From positions 1-18,498 of the forward strand of contig JBGAQU010000058.1 of assembly GCA_044220535.1 (NCBI GenBank): a stretch of 18,498 nucleotides of DNA, written 5' to 3'. Source of the DNA: JBDHTS01 sp044220535 (lineage in GTDB: Bacteria > Pseudomonadota > Alphaproteobacteria > Micavibrionales > Micavibrionaceae). Below are positions 1-5,519 of the stretch, piece by piece. Numbering within the stretch: position 1 is the first letter of the stretch; every line of letters begins with the position of its first letter. A program made the translations under genes and the position numbers. Below the pieces are notes generated by a model. It made no database searches. It saw only the letters and a list, made by a program, of their open reading frames with translations, and was not told the origin of the DNA.

Positions 1-22
1 GCGCAATCCTTGACCATTGCGC
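1..22. repeat. Short inverted repeat at window edge
   Basis: GCGCAAT at 1-7 is exactly complementary to ATTGCGC at 16-22, with an 8-nt loop. No T-tract follows, so a terminator is not supported, and its left context is cut off by the window edge. Confidence 0.3.
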
Positions 23-58
23 ATCCGTAAACCAGAATAAATCAGACATATATCAATC

Positions 59-70
59 CTCCTTAAGGAG
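59..70. repeat. Perfect 12-bp palindrome containing a Shine-Dalgarno core
   Basis: CTCCTTAAGGAG is a perfect palindrome. Its right half AAGGAG is a strong ribosome binding site 8 nt before an ATG at 79. It could be an operator or, in RNA, a self-complementary site hiding the ribosome binding site. The function is inferred only. Confidence 0.35.
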
Positions 71-78
71 ATTGAATC

Positions 79-138
79 ATGCCGGGCGGAAAATGGGAAT
101 CGGAATTAGCAGATCGCGTTAATGGGTCCGGACCCTAG
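79..138 (+). CDS. Possible 19-residue peptide
   Basis: A 20-codon frame starts at ATG 79 and ends at TAG 136-138. It is preceded by AAGGAG with 8-nt spacing, which is a better ribosome binding site than most genes in this window have. The peptide begins MPGGKWES, is hydrophilic and has no signal or membrane segment. It could be a real small protein, a leader peptide for the FRG gene that starts 69 nt later, or the 5' remnant of a gene broken when the AT-rich segment arrived. I recognise no family, and the ribosome binding site is the main support. Confidence 0.25.
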   Translation: MPGGKWESELADRVNGSGP

Positions 139-206
139 TATTTAGAGCAGATAATTAAAGAAAAAGGCTGATGAGTGAACAATATAATTAAGTGGAGGCT
201 GACATC

Positions 207-1061
207 ATGGAAGTGATTACAATAGAAGATTGGCATGACTTTGAAAAAAAGATGACGTCTTCTTTTGACGCATATAATGCAGAGCTTGATTCAAGTTCAA
301 TTCATAAACCCTCTCTTCTTTTTCGGGGGCACGCTGATTTTAAGTGGCATCCAGAAAGCACTCTTACTCGGGCTCTGATCAAAGTCTCGTCTAATGATAC
401 CTGGATGCCCGTTAGGTCATACTACAATATTCTTTGGAGAGCCAAGCCTCTCCTGGAAAATCACTTAGGCTATAAAATTGAAATGAAAAACGCTGATTTG
501 TTAGGCGATGACAAAGAAGCGTTTTTTGCAAGTTACGAAATTATGGTGTTAACGAGACATCATGGCTTTCCATCACCTTTGCTTGATTGGACAAGATCTC
601 CATATATTGCATTATTTTTTGCCCTTTATGAAGAAAATGATGCTCCAGATTGCAGTATTTTTGAATGGAGAAGACCTCAAAATAATTTTGATCTAGATAC
701 TTTATGTGATCCCAAAATTATAGGTTTCAATGAAAATGTTTTTAGCCATGACAGACATCATCGCCAGCAATGCGAATATACAATTTGTTTGTCAAACAAT
801 GGAAAGCTTATCTATCCGGAGTACAGCAATTGTTTAAGCGAATACCCCATAAAGAAATATAAAATATCTAGAAAATTGAGAAATAAATTTTTAGAACGAT
901 TGGATTTTATGAATATAAATTCTTATACGTTGTATAACAATCTAGAAAGCCTAATGCAAAAATTTTATTTTAAAAACGTTGAATTGCCTTTAAATAAGCA
1001 TTTCGAATATTGCTATGGAGGAGCTGGCGGCTCTCCTTACCCACCTATTTTTGGTGCATAA
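207..1061 (+). CDS. FRG-domain protein
   Basis: A 284-residue soluble protein with the hallmarks of the FRG domain: FRG at residues 39-41 (LLFRGHADFKW), then HHG at 118-120, LLDWT at 125-129 and ALFFA at 135-139. The family is defined by these motifs; its biochemical activity is not well established, and members are often found in mobile or defence-associated regions. I chose ATG 207 because GGAGG lies at 194-198 with 8-nt spacing; a GTG at 192 in the same frame would overlap that ribosome binding site. A TATAAT stands at 183-188, but no convincing -35 was found. The gene is visibly AT-rich and uses AT-ending codons, unlike the GC-rich genes from 2955 onward, which suggests transfer. It converges on the ATPase gene, with 74 nt between the two stops. 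The domain call is firm; the function is unknown. Confidence 0.85.
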   Translation: MEVITIEDWHDFEKKMTSSFDAYNAELDSSSIHKPSLLFRGHADFKWHPESTLTRALIKVSSNDTWMPVRSYYNILWRAKPLLENHLGYKIEMKNADLLGDDKEAFFASYEIMVLTRHHGFPSPLLDWTRSPYIALFFALYEENDAPDCSIFEWRRPQNNFDLDTLCDPKIIGFNENVFSHDRHHRQQCEYTICLSNNGKLIYPEYSNCLSEYPIKKYKISRKLRNKFLERLDFMNINSYTLYNNLESLMQKFYFKNVELPLNKHFEYCYGGAGGSPYPPIFGA

Positions 1062-1135
1062 AACGGCATGCATTGATCAAGTACGAATTAGGTGACCGAA
1101 TTAACTAACAGTTTACCAAATTATGATCTTGAATA

Positions 1136-2542
1136 TCACCACTGTCCCAAAACCCTTCTCCCCACAATATAACAATGCAAACTCGTCGGCATAAATTTGA
1201 TCCTGATATTCCGTCCCACAGTTTTTATGCCCTCAACCGTCTTCGTCGTCACCATGATATTATCCAGCTTGTTCCCCTGCGCGAATTTGATCAGGCTGGA
1301 CAACTCCCCTAAATGGTCGAAATAGCGGTCCGACCATTTTATTTCATAGGCCCAGGCCGGTTTTAAATTTTCTTCCTTCAGCTTCACCAGATCAACCTCG
1401 CCGCGCGCCCATCTGGCATAGCGGATCAGGCTGATCTCGCGGGAATGGAACCATTGCGAGAAAATGGCCGTTTCGGCGAGGCCGCCGATCGCTTCGTCCG
1501 CATCATGCGTCGGACTGAACAGCGCGGCGCGCATGGATGGAGTGGTCAGATACACTTTAAAAGCATGTTCCCTCTGAAAATGCTGACCCGCGTCGTTGAT
1601 TTTTTTGACCCTGACGATCAGGAAGGCGGCTTCCAGATATTCCAGGTATTTTTTCAATGTCTGCTTGGCAACACCGGATGCTTTGGCCAGTCCGTCCAGA
1701 TTGACTTCATTGCCTGTGTTATAAGACAGCACGGCAAAAAGACGGTTCAGTTCCTGGACGTCCTGTATGCCGTACAGGCTGGGCAGGTCGCGCAGCAATA
1801 CCTTGTCAATGATATCCTGCCCGACATAGCGGCGCATTTCAGTGCGCATGTCGCCGTTCATGACGATTTCGGGATAGCCACCGAAATTCAGATAGTCAAT
1901 GAAGCTTTTGTTGAGGGCAGTGATGTCCTTCGCCTTGTCTTCACGCGCATCTGAAAGATGTTTTTCGATCAGTTCTTCTTCCTGTTTCGTGAACTGTAAA
2001 AATTCACTGAACGTCAAAGGCGGCAGCATGAATTCGGTAAAGCGGCCTGCGCCCGACTCATGACTTTTCATCTTCAACGCCGCTGCTGCCGAACCCGAAG
2101 CGACCAGTTTGAAATTCGGGTAGGTATCGACCAGCGATTTCAGGTGGACTTCCCAATCTTTCAGATACTGGATCTCATCAAAAAAAATATAAAGCCTGTC
2201 ATCAGGCTTCAGATTGTTCTGACGCATGAAAATATTGATCAGTTTTTCCAGCGAAAGACCGACATAGGTTGGCGCATCAATGGATACATAAAAGACAGTT
2301 TTTGGATCAATGCCATCCGCGATCAACTTCGCAATCGTCTGATACAACAGAACCGTTTTTCCGATCCGGCGCGGCCCCATCAATATTATGGCCCTGCGCG
2401 TATTATGGCCGATCAGATCTATAAATTTATTGAAATAGGCCCGCTTCGGCTGCTGCATAAAAGGTATGAGCTTAATGTCCTGCCACCAGCGATTATCAAG
2501 GATAAGGCGGGCAAGGATTTCTTCTTGGGTTATCTGTAACAT
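1136..2542 (-). CDS. AAA-family ATPase with DUF4143 C-terminal region
   Basis: A 468-residue ATP-binding protein. Walker A is GPRRIGKT at residues 56-63 and Walker B is LYIFFDEIQ at 117-125. The C-terminal half has the DUF4143 look: a winged-helix-like segment (GLAKASGVAKQTLKKYLEYL), then GEVDLV and YEIKW, which resemble the acidic and lysine positions of a PD-(D/E)XK nuclease fold, though activity is unproven. Such ATPases are common accessory genes of unclear role. I place the start at the ATG at 2542 (MLQITQEE); a TTG at 2578 would add 12 residues but would put the 12-bp inverted repeat inside the gene. Neither start has a clear ribosome binding site. Base composition is closer to the host than the FRG gene, although the upstream region is very AT-rich. 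Family assignment is secure, cellular role unknown. Confidence 0.88.
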   Translation of the reverse strand: MLQITQEEILARLILDNRWWQDIKLIPFMQQPKRAYFNKFIDLIGHNTRRAIILMGPRRIGKTVLLYQTIAKLIADGIDPKTVFYVSIDAPTYVGLSLEKLINIFMRQNNLKPDDRLYIFFDEIQYLKDWEVHLKSLVDTYPNFKLVASGSAAAALKMKSHESGAGRFTEFMLPPLTFSEFLQFTKQEEELIEKHLSDAREDKAKDITALNKSFIDYLNFGGYPEIVMNGDMRTEMRRYVGQDIIDKVLLRDLPSLYGIQDVQELNRLFAVLSYNTGNEVNLDGLAKASGVAKQTLKKYLEYLEAAFLIVRVKKINDAGQHFQREHAFKVYLTTPSMRAALFSPTHDADEAIGGLAETAIFSQWFHSREISLIRYARWARGEVDLVKLKEENLKPAWAYEIKWSDRYFDHLGELSSLIKFAQGNKLDNIMVTTKTVEGIKTVGRNIRIKFMPTSLHCYIVGRRVLGQW

Positions 2543-2546
2543 AATG

Positions 2547-2572
2547 AATAAGATAAATTGATTTATCTTATT
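2547..2572. promoter_or_regulatory. Perfect 12-bp inverted repeat, likely operator of the ATPase gene
   Basis: AATAAGATAAAT (2547-2558) and ATTTATCTTATT (2561-2572) are exact reverse complements separated by 2 nt. The site ends 4 nt upstream of the ATG at 2542. Its symmetry and position fit a dimeric repressor site or autoregulation. A hairpin in the mRNA is also possible, but its AT-only stem would be weak. Confidence 0.55.
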
Positions 2573-2578
2573 TGTCAA

Positions 2579-2733
2579 ATTCGCATTAAATTATTGATTT
2601 TTATTATTATTTATAAAAAAATTAAATAAGCCTATCAATGTATCTTTAAACGATTAAAGACAACTAAGTATTTAATATTAAATGTTATTTTAATGTAAAT
2701 TAACATGATTTTTCTCAACTAACAATTATAAGT
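2579..2733. other. AT-rich non-coding stretch
   Basis: Together with the leader RNA that follows, this forms a gap of more than 300 nt without a protein gene between the ATPase and the XRE regulator. The first part is strongly AT-rich with many stop codons in all frames and no ORF worth reporting. It probably carries the upstream promoter region of the ATPase gene on the minus strand. No convincing sigma-70 pair could be singled out in such AT-rich sequence. Confidence 0.5.
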
Positions 2734-2761
2734 TTGCAATATCTCCGTAGATAACTATACT
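2734..2761 (+). promoter_or_regulatory. Sigma-70-like promoter of the C4-like leader RNA
   Basis: TTGCAA (2734-2739), a 16-nt spacer and TATACT (2756-2761). A start about 7-9 nt later falls at 2768-2770, just where the first complementary arm (2771-2782) begins. That agreement is the main support. Confidence 0.5.
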
Positions 2762-2770
2762 ATTGAAAAC

Positions 2771-2901
2771 GTTTAGCGACGTTGAACATAACCGGCTACC
2801 GCTCCCGACAGGGCGGATTTTTTGTGTCTGAAACTCAGACATGAGAACTCCTATCCATGTCGGGAGTGGGTGAATACAACACCTTCGGGGAATAAACCCA
2901 C
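2771..2901 (+). ncRNA. C4-like antisense/leader RNA
   Basis: No coding frame, but dense base-pairing. Arm GTTTAGCGACGT (2771-2782) is the exact complement of 2914-2925. CTCCCGACA (2802-2810) pairs with TGTCGGGAG (2858-2866), extendable to 12 pairs by one G-U and two G-C. Inside is a 7-bp hairpin TGTCTGA/TCAGACA (2825-2831/2835-2841, loop AAC). GTGGGT (2866-2871) pairs with ACCCAC (2896-2901) around a CC-TTCG-GG tetraloop (2882-2889). The segment 2858-2866 is also complementary to 2925-2933 ahead of the downstream gene. Phage P1/P4-type C4 RNAs have this plan: a short structured RNA at the start of the transcript carrying two segments antisense to the translation initiation region of the next gene. 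Resemblance to that class is from layout and memory of the family, not a search. The 3' end is uncertain; a processed RNA might end near 2870. Confidence 0.5.
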
Positions 2902-2913
2902 GTGAGTTATGTC

Positions 2914-2946
2914 ACGTCGCTAAACTCCCGACACCTCTGGAAGGAG
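2914..2946 (+). promoter_or_regulatory. Antisense target site and ribosome binding site of the XRE gene
   Basis: Positions 2914-2933 are built from two overlapping segments: ACGTCGCTAAAC (2914-2925), complementary to 2771-2782, and CTCCCGACA (2925-2933), complementary to 2858-2866. The ribosome binding site AAGGAG follows at 2941-2946, 8 nt before the ATG. Pairing here would block ribosome access or upstream translation. Direct sequestration of AAGGAG itself is not seen. Confidence 0.5.
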
Positions 2947-2954
2947 ATCTAGCG

Positions 2955-3221
2955 ATGCCCTGTACCTGCCGACAATCCGATCCATCCATTCCACCCACCG
3001 ACCGTAAAGCGTGGCGAACGCTTCGCCACGCGCTAGGGCGTGATCTGCGTGCGTGCCGGGACGCTTCGGGACTGACGCTGGCGCAGTTATCTCGCAAAAC
3101 CGGAATTCCGCCGCATGTGCTGGACCATTACGAGATGGGGAAGGGCGAACCCCGCCTGTTCGATCTGATCCGGCTGTGCCGTGCCCTTGGCGTGAGGGTT
3201 AAAATCGGGCTGGCTGATTAA
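2955..3221 (+). CDS. Small XRE-type helix-turn-helix regulator
   Basis: An 88-residue protein with a Cro/CI-type helix-turn-helix over residues 28-80: GLTLAQLSRKTGIPPHVLDHYE followed by the GKGEPRLFDLIRLCRALGV wing typical of HTH_3 regulators. The N-terminal extension contains Cys-Thr-Cys (residues 3-5), which is unusual. No second domain is present, so it could be a DNA-binding repressor or the antitoxin-like half of a module, but no toxin gene adjoins it. ATG 2955 is supported by AAGGAG with 8-nt spacing. Codon use is GC-rich, unlike the FRG gene. It is the only gene downstream of the C4-like leader and so its likely target. A perfect 10-bp stem hairpin lies inside the gene at 3009-3031. 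The DNA-binding fold is confident; targets are unknown. Confidence 0.8.
   Translation: MPCTCRQSDPSIPPTDRKAWRTLRHALGRDLRACRDASGLTLAQLSRKTGIPPHVLDHYEMGKGEPRLFDLIRLCRALGVRVKIGLAD
3009..3031 (+). repeat. Perfect hairpin inside the XRE gene
   Basis: GCGTGGCGAA (3009-3018) and TTCGCCACGC (3022-3031) are exact complements around a 3-nt CGC loop, starting 55 nt after the start codon. It may affect translation or RNA processing, or be an inserted REP-like element tolerated in the N-terminal extension. Confidence 0.5.
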
Positions 3222-3240
3222 AAGTCCTTATAAAAGTTCC

Positions 3241-3265
3241 GGAACCTATCCCCCGCCCCAGTGTT
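3241..3265 (+). promoter_or_regulatory. EcfG-type general stress promoter
   Basis: GGAAC at 3241-3245, 16 nt, then TGTT at 3262-3265. This matches the alphaproteobacterial EcfG pattern (GGAAC, 16-17 nt, CGTT) with one change. A start near 3274 would leave a leader of about 30 nt to the SnoaL-like gene. The -35 also forms half of a 10-bp palindrome, GTTCCGGAAC (3236-3245). Confidence 0.45.
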
Positions 3266-3304
3266 GGCTGGTCAGTCCCTAAAAGATTTAGAAGGAGAAC
3301 CACC

Positions 3305-3700
3305 ATGACCGACAACACCAAAATCGTGCGTCAGATGTTTGACGCCTGTATGAACAAGGATTTTGAAACCGCAAGAAAGCTGTTCCATCCGCAATATACG
3401 CTGAAAGACCCGATGATGACGCTGAACGGGCCGGATGAGGTGATTGAGATGATGAAAAACTGCCCCGGCGGCAACCGCATCGAAAACATCACCATGATCG
3501 CCGAAGGGAACAGGGTCGTCACCATCTTCGACAATATCGGCACGAAGCCGGAAAATTACAATGTGTGGATGTGCGATATCGCGACGATCGAAGGCGGCAA
3601 AATCCGGTCGGAAGAAATGTTCTATGATACCGCCGCCTTCCCGAAATCGATGATCGAAGGCATGAAAAAAACCATGCCGCAGAAAAACAAGGCGGCTTAA
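3305..3700 (+). CDS. SnoaL/NTF2-like domain protein
   Basis: A 131-residue single-domain protein with the NTF2-like alpha+beta cone pattern. It starts with a helix typical of the fold (IVRQMFDACMNKDFETARKLF), followed by the HPQYTLKDP segment, a GPDEVIEMMKN helix, and alternating strands ending in GGKIRSEEMFYDTAAF. SnoaL-like proteins include small-molecule cyclases and isomerases and many binding proteins of unknown substrate; nothing here fixes the ligand. No signal peptide, so cytoplasmic. ATG 3305 follows AGAAGGAG with good spacing. It appears to be a single-gene transcript: an EcfG-like promoter lies about 60 nt upstream and a large hairpin repeat just downstream, suggesting a stress-induced product. 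Fold call good, function open. Confidence 0.75.
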   Translation: MTDNTKIVRQMFDACMNKDFETARKLFHPQYTLKDPMMTLNGPDEVIEMMKNCPGGNRIENITMIAEGNRVVTIFDNIGTKPENYNVWMCDIATIEGGKIRSEEMFYDTAAFPKSMIEGMKKTMPQKNKAA

Positions 3701-3710
3701 GAAAGTAGTA

Positions 3711-3804
3711 TTGAACCACTGAGGACACGGAGATCACGGAGGAAGGCACGGAGAAGATTCCTTTTTTCCTTCTCTCTGTCTTCTCCGTGTCCTCTGTGGT
3801 TCAA
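3711..3804. repeat. Long imperfect hairpin repeat (interspersed-type)
   Basis: Arms 3711-3733 and 3782-3804 are 23 nt each and complementary with one mismatch (left arm starts TTGAACCACTGAGGACACGG). Three CACGGAG units lie in the left half, allowing alternative pairing of 3748-3758 with 3779-3789. Sequences of the ACCACAGAGG-ACACGGAG style recur as dispersed repeats in many bacterial genomes. It may also end transcription of the SnoaL-like gene, as a T-run follows at 3808-3812. Confidence 0.65.
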
Positions 3805-3938
3805 ATCTTTTTAAAAATCCTGCGATGTATGCTATTATTCATTCATCAAATGCGGCTTCGTATCTTTCATCATACGTTTGTATGAATTTAGGCATGAATC
3901 AAAAATTCTTACGAACGAACTGATATAAAAATATCGCT

Positions 3939-4391
3939 ATGAAAATCTGGATCGATGCCGATGCCTGCCCCAAAGCGATTAAAGAAATCCTGTTTCGTGC
4001 GTCCGAACGGGCGCGCATTGAACTGACGCTGGTCGCCAACCAGTGGATGGCGGTGCCGCCCTCCCCACTCATCACCATCATCCAGGTGCCGCAGGGGTCG
4101 GATGTGGCGGATGCGAAGATTGTGGAATTATGCGATGCAGGCGATTTGATTATCACCGCCGATATCCCGCTGGCGGCGCAGGTGGTGGCGAAAGGCGCCT
4201 TTGCCCTGAACCCGCGCGGGGAATTATATGATAAAGGCAATATCGGCGGCGTGCTGGCCATGCGCGATTTCATGGACAGCTTGCGCGGCAGCGGGATGGA
4301 GACAGGCGGCCCCGCCGCCTTCGGCCAGAAGGACAGGCAGGCCTTCGCCGATGCGCTGGACCGGTTTATCGCGCGGTCCAAAGCATCCTGA
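3939..4391 (+). CDS. DUF188/YaiI-YqxD family protein
   Basis: A 150-residue protein of the YaiI/YqxD (DUF188) family. The N-terminal signature IDADACP (residues 5-11), the middle motif GSDVADAKIVEL and the DLIITADIPLA strand with its acidic residues match the family, whose fold is PIN-like with a probable metal-binding acidic cluster. Enzymatic activity and substrate are not established. Length is typical. ATG 3939 gives the canonical start MKIWIDADACP, yet no Shine-Dalgarno is visible. The sequence just upstream is AT-rich with TATAAA at 3924-3929 and a GATAT/ATATC inverted repeat (3922-3935), so a very short or absent leader is possible. The proteolipid gene follows 61 nt later on the same strand. 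Confidence 0.9.
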   Translation: MKIWIDADACPKAIKEILFRASERARIELTLVANQWMAVPPSPLITIIQVPQGSDVADAKIVELCDAGDLIITADIPLAAQVVAKGAFALNPRGELYDKGNIGGVLAMRDFMDSLRGSGMETGGPAAFGQKDRQAFADALDRFIARSKAS

Positions 4392-4452
4392 TGCAACCAT
4401 TTCCCCGCTTCGTTCGTTCGTGATGCGAACAACTTAATAGAGGATATGCATC

Positions 4453-4644
4453 ATGGAACCCATCCGCACCGCCGATTCAGCCGGCAACGACCTGGTCAAA
4501 ATCATCCTGGCCGTTATCTTCCCGCCTCTGGGCGTGGCGCTGGAGACGGGGATGAGCAAACAGTTGCTGATTAATATTCTGCTGACCATGCTGGGTTTTA
4601 TACCGGGCATTATTCATGCATTATATGTGATCAATAAATACTAA
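4453..4644 (+). CDS. Pmp3/YqaE-type membrane proteolipid
   Basis: A 63-residue protein of the UPF0057 family. Two hydrophobic segments (about residues 13-29 and 36-58) are joined by a short loop; the motif IFPPLGVALE and the end GFIPGIIHALYVI are diagnostic. In yeast and plants the family modulates membrane potential and salt tolerance. The bacterial role is less clear but often stress-linked. The N-terminal extension (MEPIRTADSAGND) is longer than usual. AGAGGA lies 7 nt upstream of ATG 4453. Its stop is 13 nt from the next start, and the next gene's ribosome binding site abuts its stop codon, so the two are probably cotranscribed. Confidence 0.88.
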   Translation: MEPIRTADSAGNDLVKIILAVIFPPLGVALETGMSKQLLINILLTMLGFIPGIIHALYVINKY

Positions 4645-4657
4645 GAGGATTTTCACC

Positions 4658-5134
4658 ATGACCTGTTCAACCAAAGCGCTGGCCGTTCTGGCTTGCCTGA
4701 TGATTTCCACCGCTATCGCCTCGCCCGCTCTGGCCGATAAGGGCGGCAAGGGCCACGGCAAGGATAAGCATCAGGAATGGAGCTACCATGATGACGATGA
4801 CGATCGCGGTCCGGATATTATCGTGATCGATAACCGCGACCGCGTGGTTATCCGCGATTACGTGGCGCAGGATTATCATCGTCATTGCCCGCCGGGTCTG
4901 GCGAAAAAACACAATGGCTGTCTACCGCCCGGTCAGGCGAAGAAATACCGCGTCGGCCATACCCTGCCGCCGGATGTCGTCTATTACCCCGTACCGCGCG
5001 ACCTGCTGGTTGAACTGCAGCCCGTGCCCGCCGGGTACGAATATGTGCGGGTGGATAAGGATGTTCTGCTGATATCCGAAGCCAGCCACAAAGTGATTGA
5101 CGCGATCACCCTGCTATCGGCTGTCGGGAATTAA
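4658..5134 (+). CDS. CigR/RcnB-like periplasmic protein
   Basis: A 158-residue secreted protein. Signal peptide at residues 1-26 (cleavage after SPALA), then a Gly/Lys/His-rich linker and an acidic DDDDDRG patch that could bind cations. The C-terminal domain has CPPGLAKKHNGCLPPGQAKK (about residues 77-96) and PAGYEYVRVDKDVLLI with VIDAI near the end, as in the RcnB/CigR family of small periplasmic proteins. RcnB is linked to nickel/cobalt homeostasis and CigR to virulence control, so the name does not fix the function here. AAGAGG overlaps the upstream stop and supports ATG 4658. It overlaps the stop of the minus-strand gene beyond by 4 nt. Confidence 0.8.
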   Translation: MTCSTKALAVLACLMISTAIASPALADKGGKGHGKDKHQEWSYHDDDDDRGPDIIVIDNRDRVVIRDYVAQDYHRHCPPGLAKKHNGCLPPGQAKKYRVGHTLPPDVVYYPVPRDLLVELQPVPAGYEYVRVDKDVLLISEASHKVIDAITLLSAVGN

Positions 5135-5340
5135 AGTCCCAAAAATTTCAGAATGGCGTTCGTCCTGGGTTTGATAATGGCAGCGACGCCTGCTCTCTCC
5201 GCTGTTTCGGTGAGCGCTCTTTGAAATGCCGCCTGCGCGCGTTGCGCCGGGCTAAAACCCGCTTCATCATTGCGCAGTTCATACAGATTTTTGCTGTCCG
5301 TAAATAAATCCGGCAGGGAACGGCCGATGCCTTTGGGCAT
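5131..5340 (-). CDS. Small conserved-looking protein of unknown function
   Basis: A 69-residue basic, soluble protein, divergent from the clpP-like gene and convergent with the CigR-like gene (stops overlap by 4 nt). The central part FSPAQRAQAAFQRALTETAERAG is predicted helical; the tail KPRTNAILKFLGL is basic and hydrophobic. No motif I recognise. ATG 5340 is preceded by GAGGAT with about 9-nt spacing. Evidence for coding is the ribosome binding site, host-like codon use and the lack of any competing frame. Confidence 0.55.
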   Translation of the reverse strand: MPKGIGRSLPDLFTDSKNLYELRNDEAGFSPAQRAQAAFQRALTETAERAGVAAIIKPRTNAILKFLGL

Positions 5341-5434
5341 GTGATTTTATCCTCAAACCATGTGAAACGACGGCTTTTAATTAGAGTAATACACCGTCAA
5401 ATGCAACATACAACTCAATTCGATCCTGTTCGTA

Positions 5435-5463
5435 TTGAAAATACCGCTATTTTGCATTATAGT
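5435..5463 (+). promoter_or_regulatory. Sigma-70 promoter of the clpP-like gene
   Basis: TTGAAA (5435-5440), a 17-nt spacer and TATAGT (5458-5463), each one base from consensus. A start near 5470 leaves a leader of about 50 nt to ATG 5520. Confidence 0.65.
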
Positions 5464-5519
5464 GATTCTCTTGAAGGCCTGCGCCAGTTGGGCCATAGAC
5501 GTTGAACAGGAGTACATTC

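Noticed and set aside
183..188. TATAAT as the promoter of the FRG gene
   Set aside because: No -35 at 16-18 nt and the surrounding sequence is AT-rich, so a chance match is likely.
1445..2539. Two plus-strand frames within the ATPase gene
   Set aside because: Antisense to an ATPase with clear Walker motifs.
2912..3097. 61-codon minus-strand frame over the XRE gene start
   Set aside because: Overlaps the leader target and a recognised helix-turn-helix gene. Composition is Arg/Ser-rich shadow.
3721..3755. Three CACGGAG units as a CRISPR or tandem-repeat array
   Set aside because: Units are 7 nt with irregular short spacing and lie inside one hairpin arm.
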